A stretch of 64,000 nucleotides of DNA, taken from positions 1-64,000 of the forward strand of contig NZ_WBPF01000013.1 of the NCBI RefSeq assembly GCF_008923725.1. Reading direction: 5' to 3'. Of this stretch, positions 8,837 through 17,259 are shown piece by piece; the stretch's first letter is position 1; the number at the start of each line of letters is the position of its first letter. Below the pieces are notes generated by a model that worked only from the letters and a program-made list of their open reading frames with translations, searched no databases and had not been told where the DNA came from. A program made the position numbers and the translations under genes. The DNA comes from Bacillus sp. CH140a_4T (GTDB taxonomy: Bacteria > Bacillota > Bacilli > Bacillales > Bacillaceae_G).

Positions 8837-9377
8837 ATTGATAATAAGGTGAGATCATTAAGTAAACAATAACACCAGACAAACTTACATATAACCAAAT
8901 CGGCATCGTCCAACGTACAATTTTACGATGACGTGTTAATTGATTTGTAAAACCAAATACAAGTGCAAACAATGCAAGCGGTACAATAATTGCTGCCAGA
9001 ATAATATGTGTAATTAAAATGATGAAATACACATATTTAATGAATCCTTCTCCACCAAAATGTGTTGCCGGCGCCAAGTAATGATACGATAAATAAGAAA
9101 CACAAAATAGCAACGTTGTTGTAAATGCTGCCAGGATGAAACCACGGTGCATTTTCACATTCTTCTTAATAATAGAGTATAAAGCTGCTAATAAGAATAC
9201 GAACGTAAAGCTATTAAAAATTGCATTTAACATTGGTAAAATTGTTACATCAAAATGTACTTCTCCTTCATAGCCAACAGGTCCAAAGAACAAAAATAAA
9301 ATAATCGCATTTACAATTACAGAAAGCGTTATCACAATAGGAGCATAGCTTTTCTGATTTGTTGATTGATCCACCAA
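8835..9377 (-). CDS. DUF420 membrane protein (YozB/CtaM family)
   Basis: 180 residues from the TTG at 9377, which has GAGGGAG 8 bases upstream; a GTG three bases later is also possible. Five hydrophobic segments are visible (for example IVITLSVIVNAIILFLFF and FVFLLAALYSII). Conserved His residues lie between them (HRGFILAAF, LSYHYLAPATHFGG, THIILA, RHRKIVRW), the pattern of DUF420 proteins. In S. aureus a member of this family is, to my recollection, needed for aa3-type terminal oxidase function; a similar role in haem-copper oxidase assembly is inferred here. No oxidase genes are adjacent. Confidence 0.82.
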   Translation of the reverse strand: MVDQSTNQKSYAPIVITLSVIVNAIILFLFFGPVGYEGEVHFDVTILPMLNAIFNSFTFVFLLAALYSIIKKNVKMHRGFILAAFTTTLLFCVSYLSYHYLAPATHFGGEGFIKYVYFIILITHIILAAIIVPLALFALVFGFTNQLTRHRKIVRWTMPIWLYVSLSGVIVYLMISPYYQ

Positions 9378-9485
9378 AATGGTCACTCCCTCTTCCTTCA
9401 AATATGTATACGTAACCTCACTATTTTAACATACTATTCACAGTGTAAATGTGACAATAGTTTGACACAGTAAGACAGAGCAAAG

Positions 9486-9512
9486 AAAAAAATCCTTCTT
9501 AAGAAGGATTTT
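9486..9512 (-). terminator. Terminator after a 38-residue ORF
   Basis: Perfect palindrome AAATCCTTCTT/AAGAAGGATTT followed by seven T on the minus strand. It lies 30 bases after the stop of the tiny gene at 9542-9658. Confidence 0.78.
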
Positions 9513-9541
9513 ATCGCTTTATTATTTAAATAGCAATGTAA

Positions 9542-9658
9542 TTAGTTTTTGTTGAAAAACGTATTGCTATATGCTTGAAAAATTTCAGACACTTGATATC
9601 CCATTAATGAAATTGCTGTTAATGAAAAGAAACCAATCATAAGAAATCGAAACCACAT
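9542..9658 (-). CDS. Tiny single-span membrane protein (38 aa)
   Basis: A 38-codon frame with an excellent ribosome binding site (AAGGAGGAG, 6 bases before the ATG) and its own terminator. The product begins MWFRFLMIGFFSLTAISL, a hydrophobic helix preceded by an Arg, followed by a short polar tail (SEIFQAYSNTFFNKN). It lies 24 bases downstream of another small membrane protein on the same strand, so the two may form an operon. No family recognised. The signals around it make it more credible than most frames of this size. Confidence 0.6.
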   Translation of the reverse strand: MWFRFLMIGFFSLTAISLMGYQVSEIFQAYSNTFFNKN

Positions 9659-9682
9659 ATAAATCTCCTCCTTGTATTTAGC

Positions 9683-9994
9683 TTAAAAAACGTTCGCTAT
9701 ATTACAAGTTGAGTGGCACTCTTCATCATCACTTTCCTTTTTCTTTACAATTGCAGTTATAAATCGAATCATAAAGAATATAACAAAAGGAAAATGTTCG
9801 TAATTCACATTGGCATAGTTTAGCAACGGCTCGCGCTGCACATCGAACGAGGATGAGAAGGAATAGAACATACCTTGCTCTTCCATATATACAATTACAA
9901 TTTTCATACAAAACATTATTCCTAGAAACGAAACAATATCTTGCCATTCTGTCGTATATAACAGGTTATACAGCTCTAATACGTACTCTTCCAT
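9683..9994 (-). CDS. Small membrane-associated protein of unknown function
   Basis: 103 residues from the second of two in-frame ATGs (the first, at 10000, abuts the G-rich ribosome binding site). It has two hydrophobic stretches (IVSFLGIMFCMKIVIVYM and FPFVIFFMIRFITAIV) and an acidic, Cys-containing tail (ESDDEECHST). No recognised family. A very strong GGAAGGGGGGG precedes it. It is upstream of the 38-residue gene in the same orientation. Confidence 0.6.
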   Translation of the reverse strand: MEEYVLELYNLLYTTEWQDIVSFLGIMFCMKIVIVYMEEQGMFYSFSSSFDVQREPLLNYANVNYEHFPFVIFFMIRFITAIVKKKESDDEECHSTCNIANVF

Positions 9995-10155
9995 CGTCAT
10001 CCCCCCCTTCCTTTTTTACCATTTTGCTCGCCTTCGTATAAAAAGTCAAGAAAAAAGTTTATATTCACTATGACAATAGTAATTACTTGTTTCTATGATT
10101 ATATATGATTCTTTTATAGCAATGATTGGATGTAACTCTATTCTAGAACAAGAAA

Positions 10156-11550
10156 TTAGAATCGAACAGATTCCTCATTCTTACTTTTAGGATTCAACAC
10201 TGTACTATTCTTATTTCTAATAAAAATAAAATAAGAAATTATTATAAGAACAGTAACAAGCATCGTTAAAAGCGCCTGCGAACGTAAAGATTCGATTGCA
10301 AGCATGGCAACTAAAACTGCTATAATAGCGGCAATTGTAACATACGTTACATACGGGAAAAGCCACATTTTCACTTTCAAATTTTGTTGTTCTACTTTCC
10401 CCATTTTTTTACGCATCTTTAAATGTGAAACCGCTATAACGAGATAAACGAGTAACGCAATCCCGCCAGATGCATTCACTAAAAATAAAAAGACTTTATC
10501 TGGAGATATGTAACTAAAAACAACTCCAATATAAGCAAAGAACGTTCCAAATAATACTGCCCGAACTGGAACACCACTACTGTTCAATTTCAAAAATGCC
10601 TTTGGAGCATCTCCTCTTTCTGCCATCGAAAAAAGCATTCTTGAGTTCGTATATAAACCCGAATTTAAACATGAAAGTACGGCTGTTAAAACGATAAAAT
10701 TCATAATTTGTGCTGCCGCTGGTATCCCTATATGTTCCAGTACCGCTACAAACGGACTTTTTAGTATGTTCGCTGAATTCCATGGAAGAAGTGTAACAAC
10801 TACAGCAATCGATCCAATGAAAAATACGAGAATACGCCAAATCACACTATTTGTTGCTGTTTTGACTGCTTTTACAGGTTCGGCAGATTCACCAGCAGCT
10901 ACTGCAACAATCTCTGATCCCATAAATGAAAATATAACGACGGTAATTCCAAGTAGCACCGAACTTATACCATTTGGCATAAATCCTCCTTGCCCTACTA
11001 AATTCGAAGTGCCAGGTGCTTCCGTTCCTGGTACAAATCCTAGAATAACCGCGAGTCCGAGACAAAGGAACAAAACAATACTTATTACTTTAATAAATGA
11101 AAACCAATATTCAAACTCTCCAAATGATTTCACTGAAAAAACATTTGTCAACGTTAATAAAATCGTTAATATTAGGCTTAATAACCAGAGTGGGATGTCT
11201 GGAATCCAGTATTGAATAATACCAGCACCTGCTGTAGCTTCTATCGCAATAACAATTACCCAGAAAAACCAATATAGCCACCCAATTGTATACCCCGCCC
11301 ATGGACCAATTGCTTCTCTTGCATATGTTGCAAATGAACCACTTGTCGGATTAATAGCTGCCATTTCTCCTAGCATTCTCATAACGAAAATAACTAGAAG
11401 TCCTGCTAATGCATATGAAACGATAGAACCTGGTCCTGCTGAATGCACAACCGCACCACTTCCAACAAACAAACCAGCTCCTATTACCCCGCCAATTGAG
11501 ATCATTGTAATATGGCGTATTTTGAGGTCTTTCTTAAGATTTTTATCCAA
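10156..11550 (-). CDS. Amino acid permease, GabP-like
   Basis: 464 residues, 12 predicted membrane helices, APC superfamily (amino acid transporter subgroup). Signatures are TMISIGGVIGAGLFVGSG near the N terminus, GEMAAINPTSGSFATYA and GPWAGYTIGWLYWFFWV. The sequence resembles B. subtilis GabP (gamma-aminobutyrate permease) closely along its length, including LLPWNSANILKSPFVAVLE. The start is the TTG at 11550 with GGAAGGGG about 10 bases upstream; the frame opens 7 codons earlier without a ribosome binding site. B. cereus has several such permeases, so the substrate remains an inference. Confidence 0.85.
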   Translation of the reverse strand: MDKNLKKDLKIRHITMISIGGVIGAGLFVGSGAVVHSAGPGSIVSYALAGLLVIFVMRMLGEMAAINPTSGSFATYAREAIGPWAGYTIGWLYWFFWVIVIAIEATAGAGIIQYWIPDIPLWLLSLILTILLTLTNVFSVKSFGEFEYWFSFIKVISIVLFLCLGLAVILGFVPGTEAPGTSNLVGQGGFMPNGISSVLLGITVVIFSFMGSEIVAVAAGESAEPVKAVKTATNSVIWRILVFFIGSIAVVVTLLPWNSANILKSPFVAVLEHIGIPAAAQIMNFIVLTAVLSCLNSGLYTNSRMLFSMAERGDAPKAFLKLNSSGVPVRAVLFGTFFAYIGVVFSYISPDKVFLFLVNASGGIALLVYLVIAVSHLKMRKKMGKVEQQNLKVKMWLFPYVTYVTIAAIIAVLVAMLAIESLRSQALLTMLVTVLIIISYFIFIRNKNSTVLNPKSKNEESVRF

Positions 11551-11820
11551 CTCTTGTACATCCCCTTCCAAACGTAATTTTGAAATTTATGTAAGAGTAT
11601 TATGCGAAAAACCTTGTCCTATACTTTAAAATATATCAAAATATTCTGAATTTTACAATCATAATGCAAGCTTCTAATGAAATTATTACATTAGGTTTAA
11701 TATTTTTCCATATACAATTGTTGAGAAAATTATAGTCACCTTACAAAAGAATGAATTTTCAGATATCATTAAATAAACAAGATTATACATCTAGACAACT
11801 TTTTGTATAGGAGTGTTGAT

Positions 11821-12903
11821 ATGTTAAACAAGTTCAAATTCATTTGTTGTACTTTAGTAATTTTCTTACTGCTACCACTAGTCCCCTTTCAAGCACAAGC
11901 AGCAAACAATTTAGGATCAAAACTACTCGTTGGATACTGGCATAACTTCGATAACGGTACTGGCATTATTAAATTAAAAGACGTTTCACCAAAATGGGAT
12001 GTAATCAACGTATCTTTCGGTGAAACTGGTGGTGATCGTTCCACTGTTGAATTTTCTCCTGTGTATGGTACAGATGCAGAATTCAAATCAGATATTGCTT
12101 ACTTAAAAAGTAAAGGAAAAAAAATAGTTCTTTCAATAGGTGGACAAAATGGCGTCGTTTTACTTCCTGATAATACCGCTAAACAACGTTTTATTAATTC
12201 CATACAATCTCTAATCGATAAATACGGTTTTGATGGAATAGATATTGACCTTGAATCAGGAATTTACTTAAACGGAAATGACACTAATTTCAAAAACCCA
12301 ACGACTCCTCAAATCGTAAATCTTATTTCAGCTATTCGGACAATCTCAGATCATTATGGTCCAAATTTTATATTAAGCATGGCTCCTGAAACAGCTTATG
12401 TTCAAGGTGGTTATAGTGCATACGGAAGCATCTGGGGTGCATATTTACCGATCATTTACGGAGTGAAAGACAAACTAACATATATTCACGTTCAACACTA
12501 CAATGCTGGCAGCGGGATTGGAATGGACGGTAATAACTACAATCAAGGTACTGCAGACTACGAGGTCGCTATGGCAGATATGCTCTTACATGGTTTTCCT
12601 GTAGGCGGTAATGCAAATAACATTTTCCCACCTCTTCGTTCGGATCAAGTCATGATTGGACTTCCTGCAGCACCAGCAGCCGCTCCAAGTGGCGGATATA
12701 TTTCTCCAACTGAAATGAAAAAAGCTTTAGATTATATCATTAAAGGAATTCCTTTCGGAGGAAAGTATAAGCTTTCAAATCAGAGTGGCTACCCTACATT
12801 CCGCGGCCTAATGTCTTGGTCTATTAATTGGGATGCAAAAAACAACTTTGAATTCTCTAATAACTATAGAACATATTTTGATGCTATCCCCTTGCAAAAA
12901 TAA
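11821..12903 (+). CDS. Secreted GH18 chitinase (36-kDa type)
   Basis: 360 residues, the length of the B. cereus 36-kDa chitinase. A signal peptide of about 27 residues ends in FQAQA before ANNLGSK. The single GH18 barrel carries SIGG and the catalytic motif DGIDIDLE, with the acid Glu at about position 145. There is no separate chitin-binding or fibronectin domain. AGGAGTG lies 7 bases before the ATG at 11821; an upstream in-frame ATG lacks a ribosome binding site. It is expected to release GlcNAc oligomers from chitin by substrate-assisted catalysis. Confidence 0.95.
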   Translation: MLNKFKFICCTLVIFLLLPLVPFQAQAANNLGSKLLVGYWHNFDNGTGIIKLKDVSPKWDVINVSFGETGGDRSTVEFSPVYGTDAEFKSDIAYLKSKGKKIVLSIGGQNGVVLLPDNTAKQRFINSIQSLIDKYGFDGIDIDLESGIYLNGNDTNFKNPTTPQIVNLISAIRTISDHYGPNFILSMAPETAYVQGGYSAYGSIWGAYLPIIYGVKDKLTYIHVQHYNAGSGIGMDGNNYNQGTADYEVAMADMLLHGFPVGGNANNIFPPLRSDQVMIGLPAAPAAAPSGGYISPTEMKKALDYIIKGIPFGGKYKLSNQSGYPTFRGLMSWSINWDAKNNFEFSNNYRTYFDAIPLQK

Positions 12904-12904
12904 T

Positions 12905-12946
12905 AAAAAATCAACAATAGGTCATATAACCTATTGTTGGTTTTTT
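12905..12946. terminator. Bidirectional terminator between chitinase and amidohydrolase genes
   Basis: Stem AAAAAATCAACAATAGGT/ACCTATTGTTGGTTTTTT with one G-T mismatch pair and a 6-base loop. Confidence 0.9.
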
Positions 12947-12957
12947 ATTTATGTAAA

Positions 12958-14169
12958 TTACTTTTTCACTTCTACATGATGAAAAGATTCTTTTCCATCT
13001 CCTACATAACTATTTACAATACTTAAAAGTAATTTACCACCAATTAACATCGCTCGTTCATCAAAATCAAATTGAGGATGATGATGTGGATATGTTGCTC
13101 CTATTTCTTCATTACCCGCACCTGTGAAGAAAAATGCTCCTGGAACATGTTCTAGGTAGTATGCAAAATCTTCTCCACCCATAATAGGAGGCACCTCCAT
13201 CACCCTTTCTTTGCCAAGATCGTGTTCCGCAACCGTCATAAAATGACGCGTTTCCTCTACATGATTTATTAATATTGGATAACCTCGTTTATATTGAATA
13301 GTAACTTTAGCATGAAGAGACTGACAAATCCCCTCAACAACTCGGCTAAATTCCTTCTCCATATATTCTCTCACTTCAGGATCTAACGTTCGAATGGTCC
13401 CTGTAAACGTAGCAGTATCCGCAATAATATTATCCGCTTGACCAGCATGGAATGTACCAACTGTTAATACCGCAGATTGAAGCGGATCTATTTTCCGACT
13501 CACTAAAAGTTGTAACTGATTAATTACTTGTGTTGCAACGATAATAGCATCAACAGTATGATGCGGCATACCACCGTGACCGCCTCGCCCTTGAATCTTT
13601 ACTTCAAAAGTATCAGCTGCCGCCATCATTGCTCCAGCTTTCGCCCCAACTATTCCTAAAGGCATTTGAGAAGATATATGTGTTCCAAAAACAAGATCTA
13701 CTCCTTCTAAACAACCATCCTCAATCATAGCAATTGCTCCGCCAGGCTCTTTCTCTTCTGCATGTTGATGTATAAGAACTATTTTGCCAGAAAGCTGTTC
13801 TCTATGGTCACTTAATATTTTGGCAACGCCTAAAAGTATTGCTGTATGTCCATCATGGCCACAAGCGTGCATTACGCCGGGGACCTTTGATTTATATGAA
13901 ACTTGCTTTTCATCTTGAATAGGTAGTGCATCAAAATCAGCACGTAGCGCTATCGTCTTCCCAGGTTTTCCACCTTCAATTACGCCGATTACCCCTCTTC
14001 CTCCAACACCGGTTGTCACATCAATATGAAAAATTTTTAAGATTTCGGCTATTTTTTTCGGTGTTTCTATTTCTTGAAACGATAGCTCTGGATATTGATG
14101 AAAACCTCTTCGCCACGAAACCATTTCATTATATAAACTTTCCAAGTCTTTATGCCATGTTTCTATCAT
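12958..14169 (-). CDS. M20-family amidohydrolase / aminoacylase
   Basis: 403 residues of the M20D subgroup (N-acyl amino acid or N-acetyl-diaminopimelate amidohydrolases, related to YxeP/YtnL). Metal ligands are visible in HACGHDGHTAILLG and HQHAEEKEPGGA (Glu-Glu), and the C-terminal His in TYPHHHPQFDFDE. The dimerisation lid begins near FEVKIQGRGGHGG. It stands alone, with a terminator just after it, so the genome context does not indicate the substrate. Confidence 0.88.
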   Translation of the reverse strand: MIETWHKDLESLYNEMVSWRRGFHQYPELSFQEIETPKKIAEILKIFHIDVTTGVGGRGVIGVIEGGKPGKTIALRADFDALPIQDEKQVSYKSKVPGVMHACGHDGHTAILLGVAKILSDHREQLSGKIVLIHQHAEEKEPGGAIAMIEDGCLEGVDLVFGTHISSQMPLGIVGAKAGAMMAAADTFEVKIQGRGGHGGMPHHTVDAIIVATQVINQLQLLVSRKIDPLQSAVLTVGTFHAGQADNIIADTATFTGTIRTLDPEVREYMEKEFSRVVEGICQSLHAKVTIQYKRGYPILINHVEETRHFMTVAEHDLGKERVMEVPPIMGGEDFAYYLEHVPGAFFFTGAGNEEIGATYPHHHPQFDFDERAMLIGGKLLLSIVNSYVGDGKESFHHVEVKK

Positions 14170-14233
14170 AGAAATTCCCCTTTCTTTTTTAACACTTTAA
14201 ATAAAAGTTACACAATATTCTGTTTTCAATCAA

Positions 14234-14263
14234 TAAAAAAAGAGAACTTTCTCTGAAAGTCCT
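14234..14263 (-). terminator. Probable terminator of the metallophosphoesterase gene
   Basis: Imperfect hairpin (GGACTTTC/GAAAGTTC on the minus strand) followed by seven T. Confidence 0.5.
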
Positions 14264-14279
14264 ACTACTCTAGAATATT

Positions 14280-15173
14280 CTAGTTACTATTTTGCTTTAA
14301 CACAAACACTGAAAGTTCAGGTACACTCCAAAATCTAATAGGCATTCGTGTTGTCCCAATACCACGATTTACGTATAAATGTAACGGCTTATTCTCCCCT
14401 TCTAATTCATACATACCTTCCACATAGCTCTCAGCTAATTTTGTAGTAATTAATGGACCTATAAAAGGAATTTGAACTTGTCCTCCGTGACTATGACCTG
14501 ACATTTGAAAATCCACTGGGTAACGAGCTACTTTGTCTACAACATCCGGCTCATGTACTAAGAGCATATTAAAATCTTGTTGCTTTATATGTTTTAAAGT
14601 TGCTTCTATTTTCGGCTTCCCTAATAAAAAATCATCTAAACCTGATATTGTAATATAATTGCCGTTTTCCGCTTTAATTTTCTGCACTTCATTTACTAAC
14701 ACAGAGAAACCAGCTTCCTCCATATACTTTTTATAAAATAAACTACCTCCCCCACCCCTATCATGATTCCCAAACACTGCATATTTCCCTAATGGCGCAT
14801 GTATTTTCTGCAAAATGCTTTTCGCTTCTTCTCTTTCTTCCTTATACGATCCAAACTTATCTATTAAATCCCCTGTAAAAACTACTATATCTGGATGCAA
14901 CGCATTCATCTTCTCTACCAAATTTTCTAGTTGTTTTAGTGTAAATTCTGGGCCTAAATGCACATCCGAGAATTGTAATATCTTCTTATTATTAAATTCT
15001 TTAGGAATTGTAGAAGCTTCTATTTCATTCCACGTAACTGTTACTAGTTTTCGTTCTATTTCTGTCGCATAGAAATACAAACTTATTGAAATCATTACTA
15101 TACTTATGAAACTGATTATAAATATCTTGACGATTGATTTTTTTTGTTCTTTTTTTACATGATGCGTATTCAT
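14280..15173 (-). CDS. Membrane-anchored metallophosphoesterase (YkuE/YaeI-like)
   Basis: 297 residues. One N-terminal membrane anchor (IVKIFIISFISIVMISISLYFY) precedes a calcineurin-like phosphoesterase domain. All metal-binding motifs are present: FSDVHLG, VFTGDLID, FGNHDRGG, LLVHEPD and MSGHSHGGQ. The catalytic domain is expected outside the membrane. Homologues include YkuE of B. subtilis and the YaeI (LpxG-type) group. The true substrate is unknown. Confidence 0.88.
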   Translation of the reverse strand: MNTHHVKKEQKKSIVKIFIISFISIVMISISLYFYATEIERKLVTVTWNEIEASTIPKEFNNKKILQFSDVHLGPEFTLKQLENLVEKMNALHPDIVVFTGDLIDKFGSYKEEREEAKSILQKIHAPLGKYAVFGNHDRGGGGSLFYKKYMEEAGFSVLVNEVQKIKAENGNYITISGLDDFLLGKPKIEATLKHIKQQDFNMLLVHEPDVVDKVARYPVDFQMSGHSHGGQVQIPFIGPLITTKLAESYVEGMYELEGENKPLHLYVNRGIGTTRMPIRFWSVPELSVFVLKQNSN

Positions 15174-15266
15174 GTTCTCACCTCTAGAAGTACTTTAAAG
15201 CCTTATTGTTACATTAATGTGACAACATAAACAATGTTAGTTATATCCAATTCTACCCTACTCACT

Positions 15267-15295
15267 TTGACAAATTTATACAGAAGTCATAACAT
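15267..15295 (+). promoter_or_regulatory. SigA-type promoter of the formate/nitrite transporter gene
   Basis: TTGACA (15267-15272) and TAACAT (15290-15295) with a 17-base spacer, 73 bases before the start codon. Confidence 0.65.
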
Positions 15296-15368
15296 ATTTT
15301 TATAATACATAGATTCTTAAAAATGTTTCATCTATTCATTTCAGCATTTTATTAAGGAGAGATTATTC

Positions 15369-16184
15369 ATGTCTGTATTTACACCAGAAGAAATTACGGA
15401 ACTTGTTGCTAATTCCGGAAGAAAAAAAGCTCATTTATCATTACTCCCTATGCTAATTCTCGGCTTTTTTGGTGGTGCTTTCATAGCGTTAGGGTATTTA
15501 CTTGATATTCACGTTATTGGAACAATGCCAAAGTCTTGGGGATCATTTGCTAGTTTCCTAGGTGCCGCTGTATTCCCTATCGGCCTTATACTCGTTATTC
15601 TTGCAGGTGGTGAATTAGTGACTGGCAATATGATGACTGTTTCAATGGCGTGGCTTCACAAGAAAATCGACTTATTTCACTTCATTCGAAATTTAGTAAT
15701 TGTTACGTTTAGCAACTTCATAGGTGCTATATTCGTTGCTTATTTTTTCGGTCATATCGTCGGATTAACAGAAGGCGCTTTTTTAGCGAAAACAGTTGCT
15801 ATTGCGCAAGCTAAACTACAAGATACACCAATGCAAGCCTTCATTTCTGCTATCGGATGTAATTGGCTCGTTTGTTTAGCTGTTTGGCTTAGTATGGGAA
15901 GTAAAGAATTTATCGGAAAGATTCTCGGCATTTGGTTCCCAGTTATGACTTTTGTTGCGATTGGCTTCCAACACGTTGTAGCCAATATGTTTGTCATCCC
16001 AGCTGCAATTTTTGCTGGTCATTTAACTTGGGTTCAATACTTTCCAAACTTCATTTTCGTTTTCTTCGGAAACTTAGTAGGAGGTATGTTCTTTGTAGCA
16101 TTACCTTATTTCATATCTTATAATAAGAAACTACCTTCCAATAAAGAGCACACCGAGTTAAAGAAAAAATCTGTATCCGCTTAA
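15369..16184 (+). CDS. Formate/nitrite transporter family channel
   Basis: 271 residues with six membrane helices of the FNT family (FocA/NirC/HSC). Characteristic segments are GGAFIALGYLL, LAGGELVTGNMM and the second-half repeat GCNWLVCLAVWLS plus GFQHVVANMF. It resembles the B. subtilis paralogues YwcJ/YrhG. AAGGAGAG precedes the ATG. It is a single-gene unit; whether it moves formate, nitrite or hydrosulfide cannot be decided from sequence. Confidence 0.92.
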   Translation: MSVFTPEEITELVANSGRKKAHLSLLPMLILGFFGGAFIALGYLLDIHVIGTMPKSWGSFASFLGAAVFPIGLILVILAGGELVTGNMMTVSMAWLHKKIDLFHFIRNLVIVTFSNFIGAIFVAYFFGHIVGLTEGAFLAKTVAIAQAKLQDTPMQAFISAIGCNWLVCLAVWLSMGSKEFIGKILGIWFPVMTFVAIGFQHVVANMFVIPAAIFAGHLTWVQYFPNFIFVFFGNLVGGMFFVALPYFISYNKKLPSNKEHTELKKKSVSA

Positions 16185-16257
16185 ATGAACCTTCTATACA
16201 GTGTATCTAAAAAAATATTACAAATTTCATTTTTTTTACGAATATATGTGCGTACAC

Positions 16258-16286
16258 TTGTTCTCGAATGTTTTATACGTTATAAT
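16258..16286 (+). promoter_or_regulatory. SigA-type promoter of the HU gene
   Basis: TTGTTC (16258-16263) and a perfect TATAAT (16281-16286) separated by 17 bases. Confidence 0.75.
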
Positions 16287-16326
16287 AACAACTTAAATAG
16301 CATTATTTACATATGAGGTGAAAAAC

Positions 16327-16599
16327 ATGAACAAAACAGAATTAATCAAAAACGTAGCACAAAATGCTGAGATTTCTCAAAAAGAAGCTACTGTAGTTTT
16401 ACAAACTGTAGTAGAATCAATCACTAACACTTTAGCTGCTGGTGAAAAAGTACAACTTATCGGATTCGGTACATTCGAAGTTCGCGAAAGAGCTGCTCGT
16501 ACAGGCCGTAACCCACAAACTGGTGAAGAAATGCAAATCGCAGCTTCTAAAGTACCTGCTTTCAAAGCTGGTAAAGAACTAAAAGAAGCTGTAAAATAA
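16327..16599 (+). CDS. DNA-binding protein HU
   Basis: 90 residues, the typical HU length. It starts [12 protein letters not shown] and carries the DNA-binding arm signature [18 protein letters not shown] followed by [21 protein letters not shown] precedes the ATG at 16327; the in-frame GTG within that ribosome binding site is not the start. It is a nucleoid architectural protein. B. cereus group genomes carry several HU paralogues, so no paralogue symbol is given. Confidence 0.96.
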   Translation: MNKTELIKNVAQNAEISQKEATVVLQTVVESITNTLAAGEKVQLIGFGTFEVRERAARTGRNPQTGEEMQIAASKVPAFKAGKELKEAVK

Positions 16600-16601
16600 T
16601 G

Positions 16602-16637
16602 AAAAATAGCCTTCTCGTTTATGAGAGGGCTATTTTT
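16602..16637. terminator. Bidirectional terminator between HU and GNAT genes
   Basis: Hairpin AAAAATAGCC-TTCTC / GAGA-GGGCTATTTTT with T tracts on both strands. Confidence 0.85.
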
Positions 16638-17098
16638 TTCATTACATAATTAATAAAAATCTGACCATTATGCTGTTTCTTTTGTTCCCTTATGCAAATA
16701 AAACCGTTACTTTCAAAGAAAGGTTTTGCTGTAATACTCGCCTCTGTATATATCTCTCCATCCCCCAAGTTCACTGCTTCTTTTTCTAACTTCTGTAGTA
16801 TGTATGAAGCTATCCTTTTCCCTTGATAATCTTTATGTGTAAATAAACGATTTACGTAATGATCATCATTATAATCGCCAAATCCCACTATCATACCGTT
16901 ATGATCCGCTACATAACTAATATTCTCCTCTAAAGAATGTAACCAGCTTTCTCTATCTAGTCGCCCTGGTGCCCATGCCTGTAGCTGTAATACGTTATAA
17001 TCTTTTGCATTAATTGTATGAACTGTTTCATAGAACAACTGCAATACTTGTTCTAAATCCTCTTTCTGGAATGTTCTAATTATAATATCCTTCAACAT
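16619..17098 (-). CDS. GNAT-family N-acetyltransferase
   Basis: 159 residues. The GNAT fold is seen from IIRTFQKEDLEQVLQLFYETV through the acetyl-CoA region (LFTHKDYQGKRIASYILQKLEKEA, the Q/RxxGxG/A-type pyrophosphate loop) and FFESNGFICIREQK. It resembles the uncharacterised YafP-type group. Its 3' end overlaps the shared terminator with HU. The substrate is unknown. Confidence 0.85.
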   Translation of the reverse strand: MLKDIIIRTFQKEDLEQVLQLFYETVHTINAKDYNVLQLQAWAPGRLDRESWLHSLEENISYVADHNGMIVGFGDYNDDHYVNRLFTHKDYQGKRIASYILQKLEKEAVNLGDGEIYTEASITAKPFFESNGFICIREQKKQHNGQIFINYVMKKIALS

Positions 17099-17192
17099 TT
17101 ATGATTCTCCTTATCAAACTAACACTTAGCTTTTCCACTATCTACGATTCAATATCTCTACTCCATTATATCTTTTTATTTTTTATACGAAC

Positions 17193-17223
17193 AAAAACAA
17201 TGCTTATTCAAAGCATTGTTTTT
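17193..17223 (-). terminator. Terminator of copA
   Basis: Stem AAAAACAATGCTT/AAGCATTGTTTTT, T-rich on the minus strand, 37 bases after the copA stop. Confidence 0.8.
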
Positions 17224-17259
17224 GTAAAAAATCATATTCAATTACTTAATTAAAACTTT

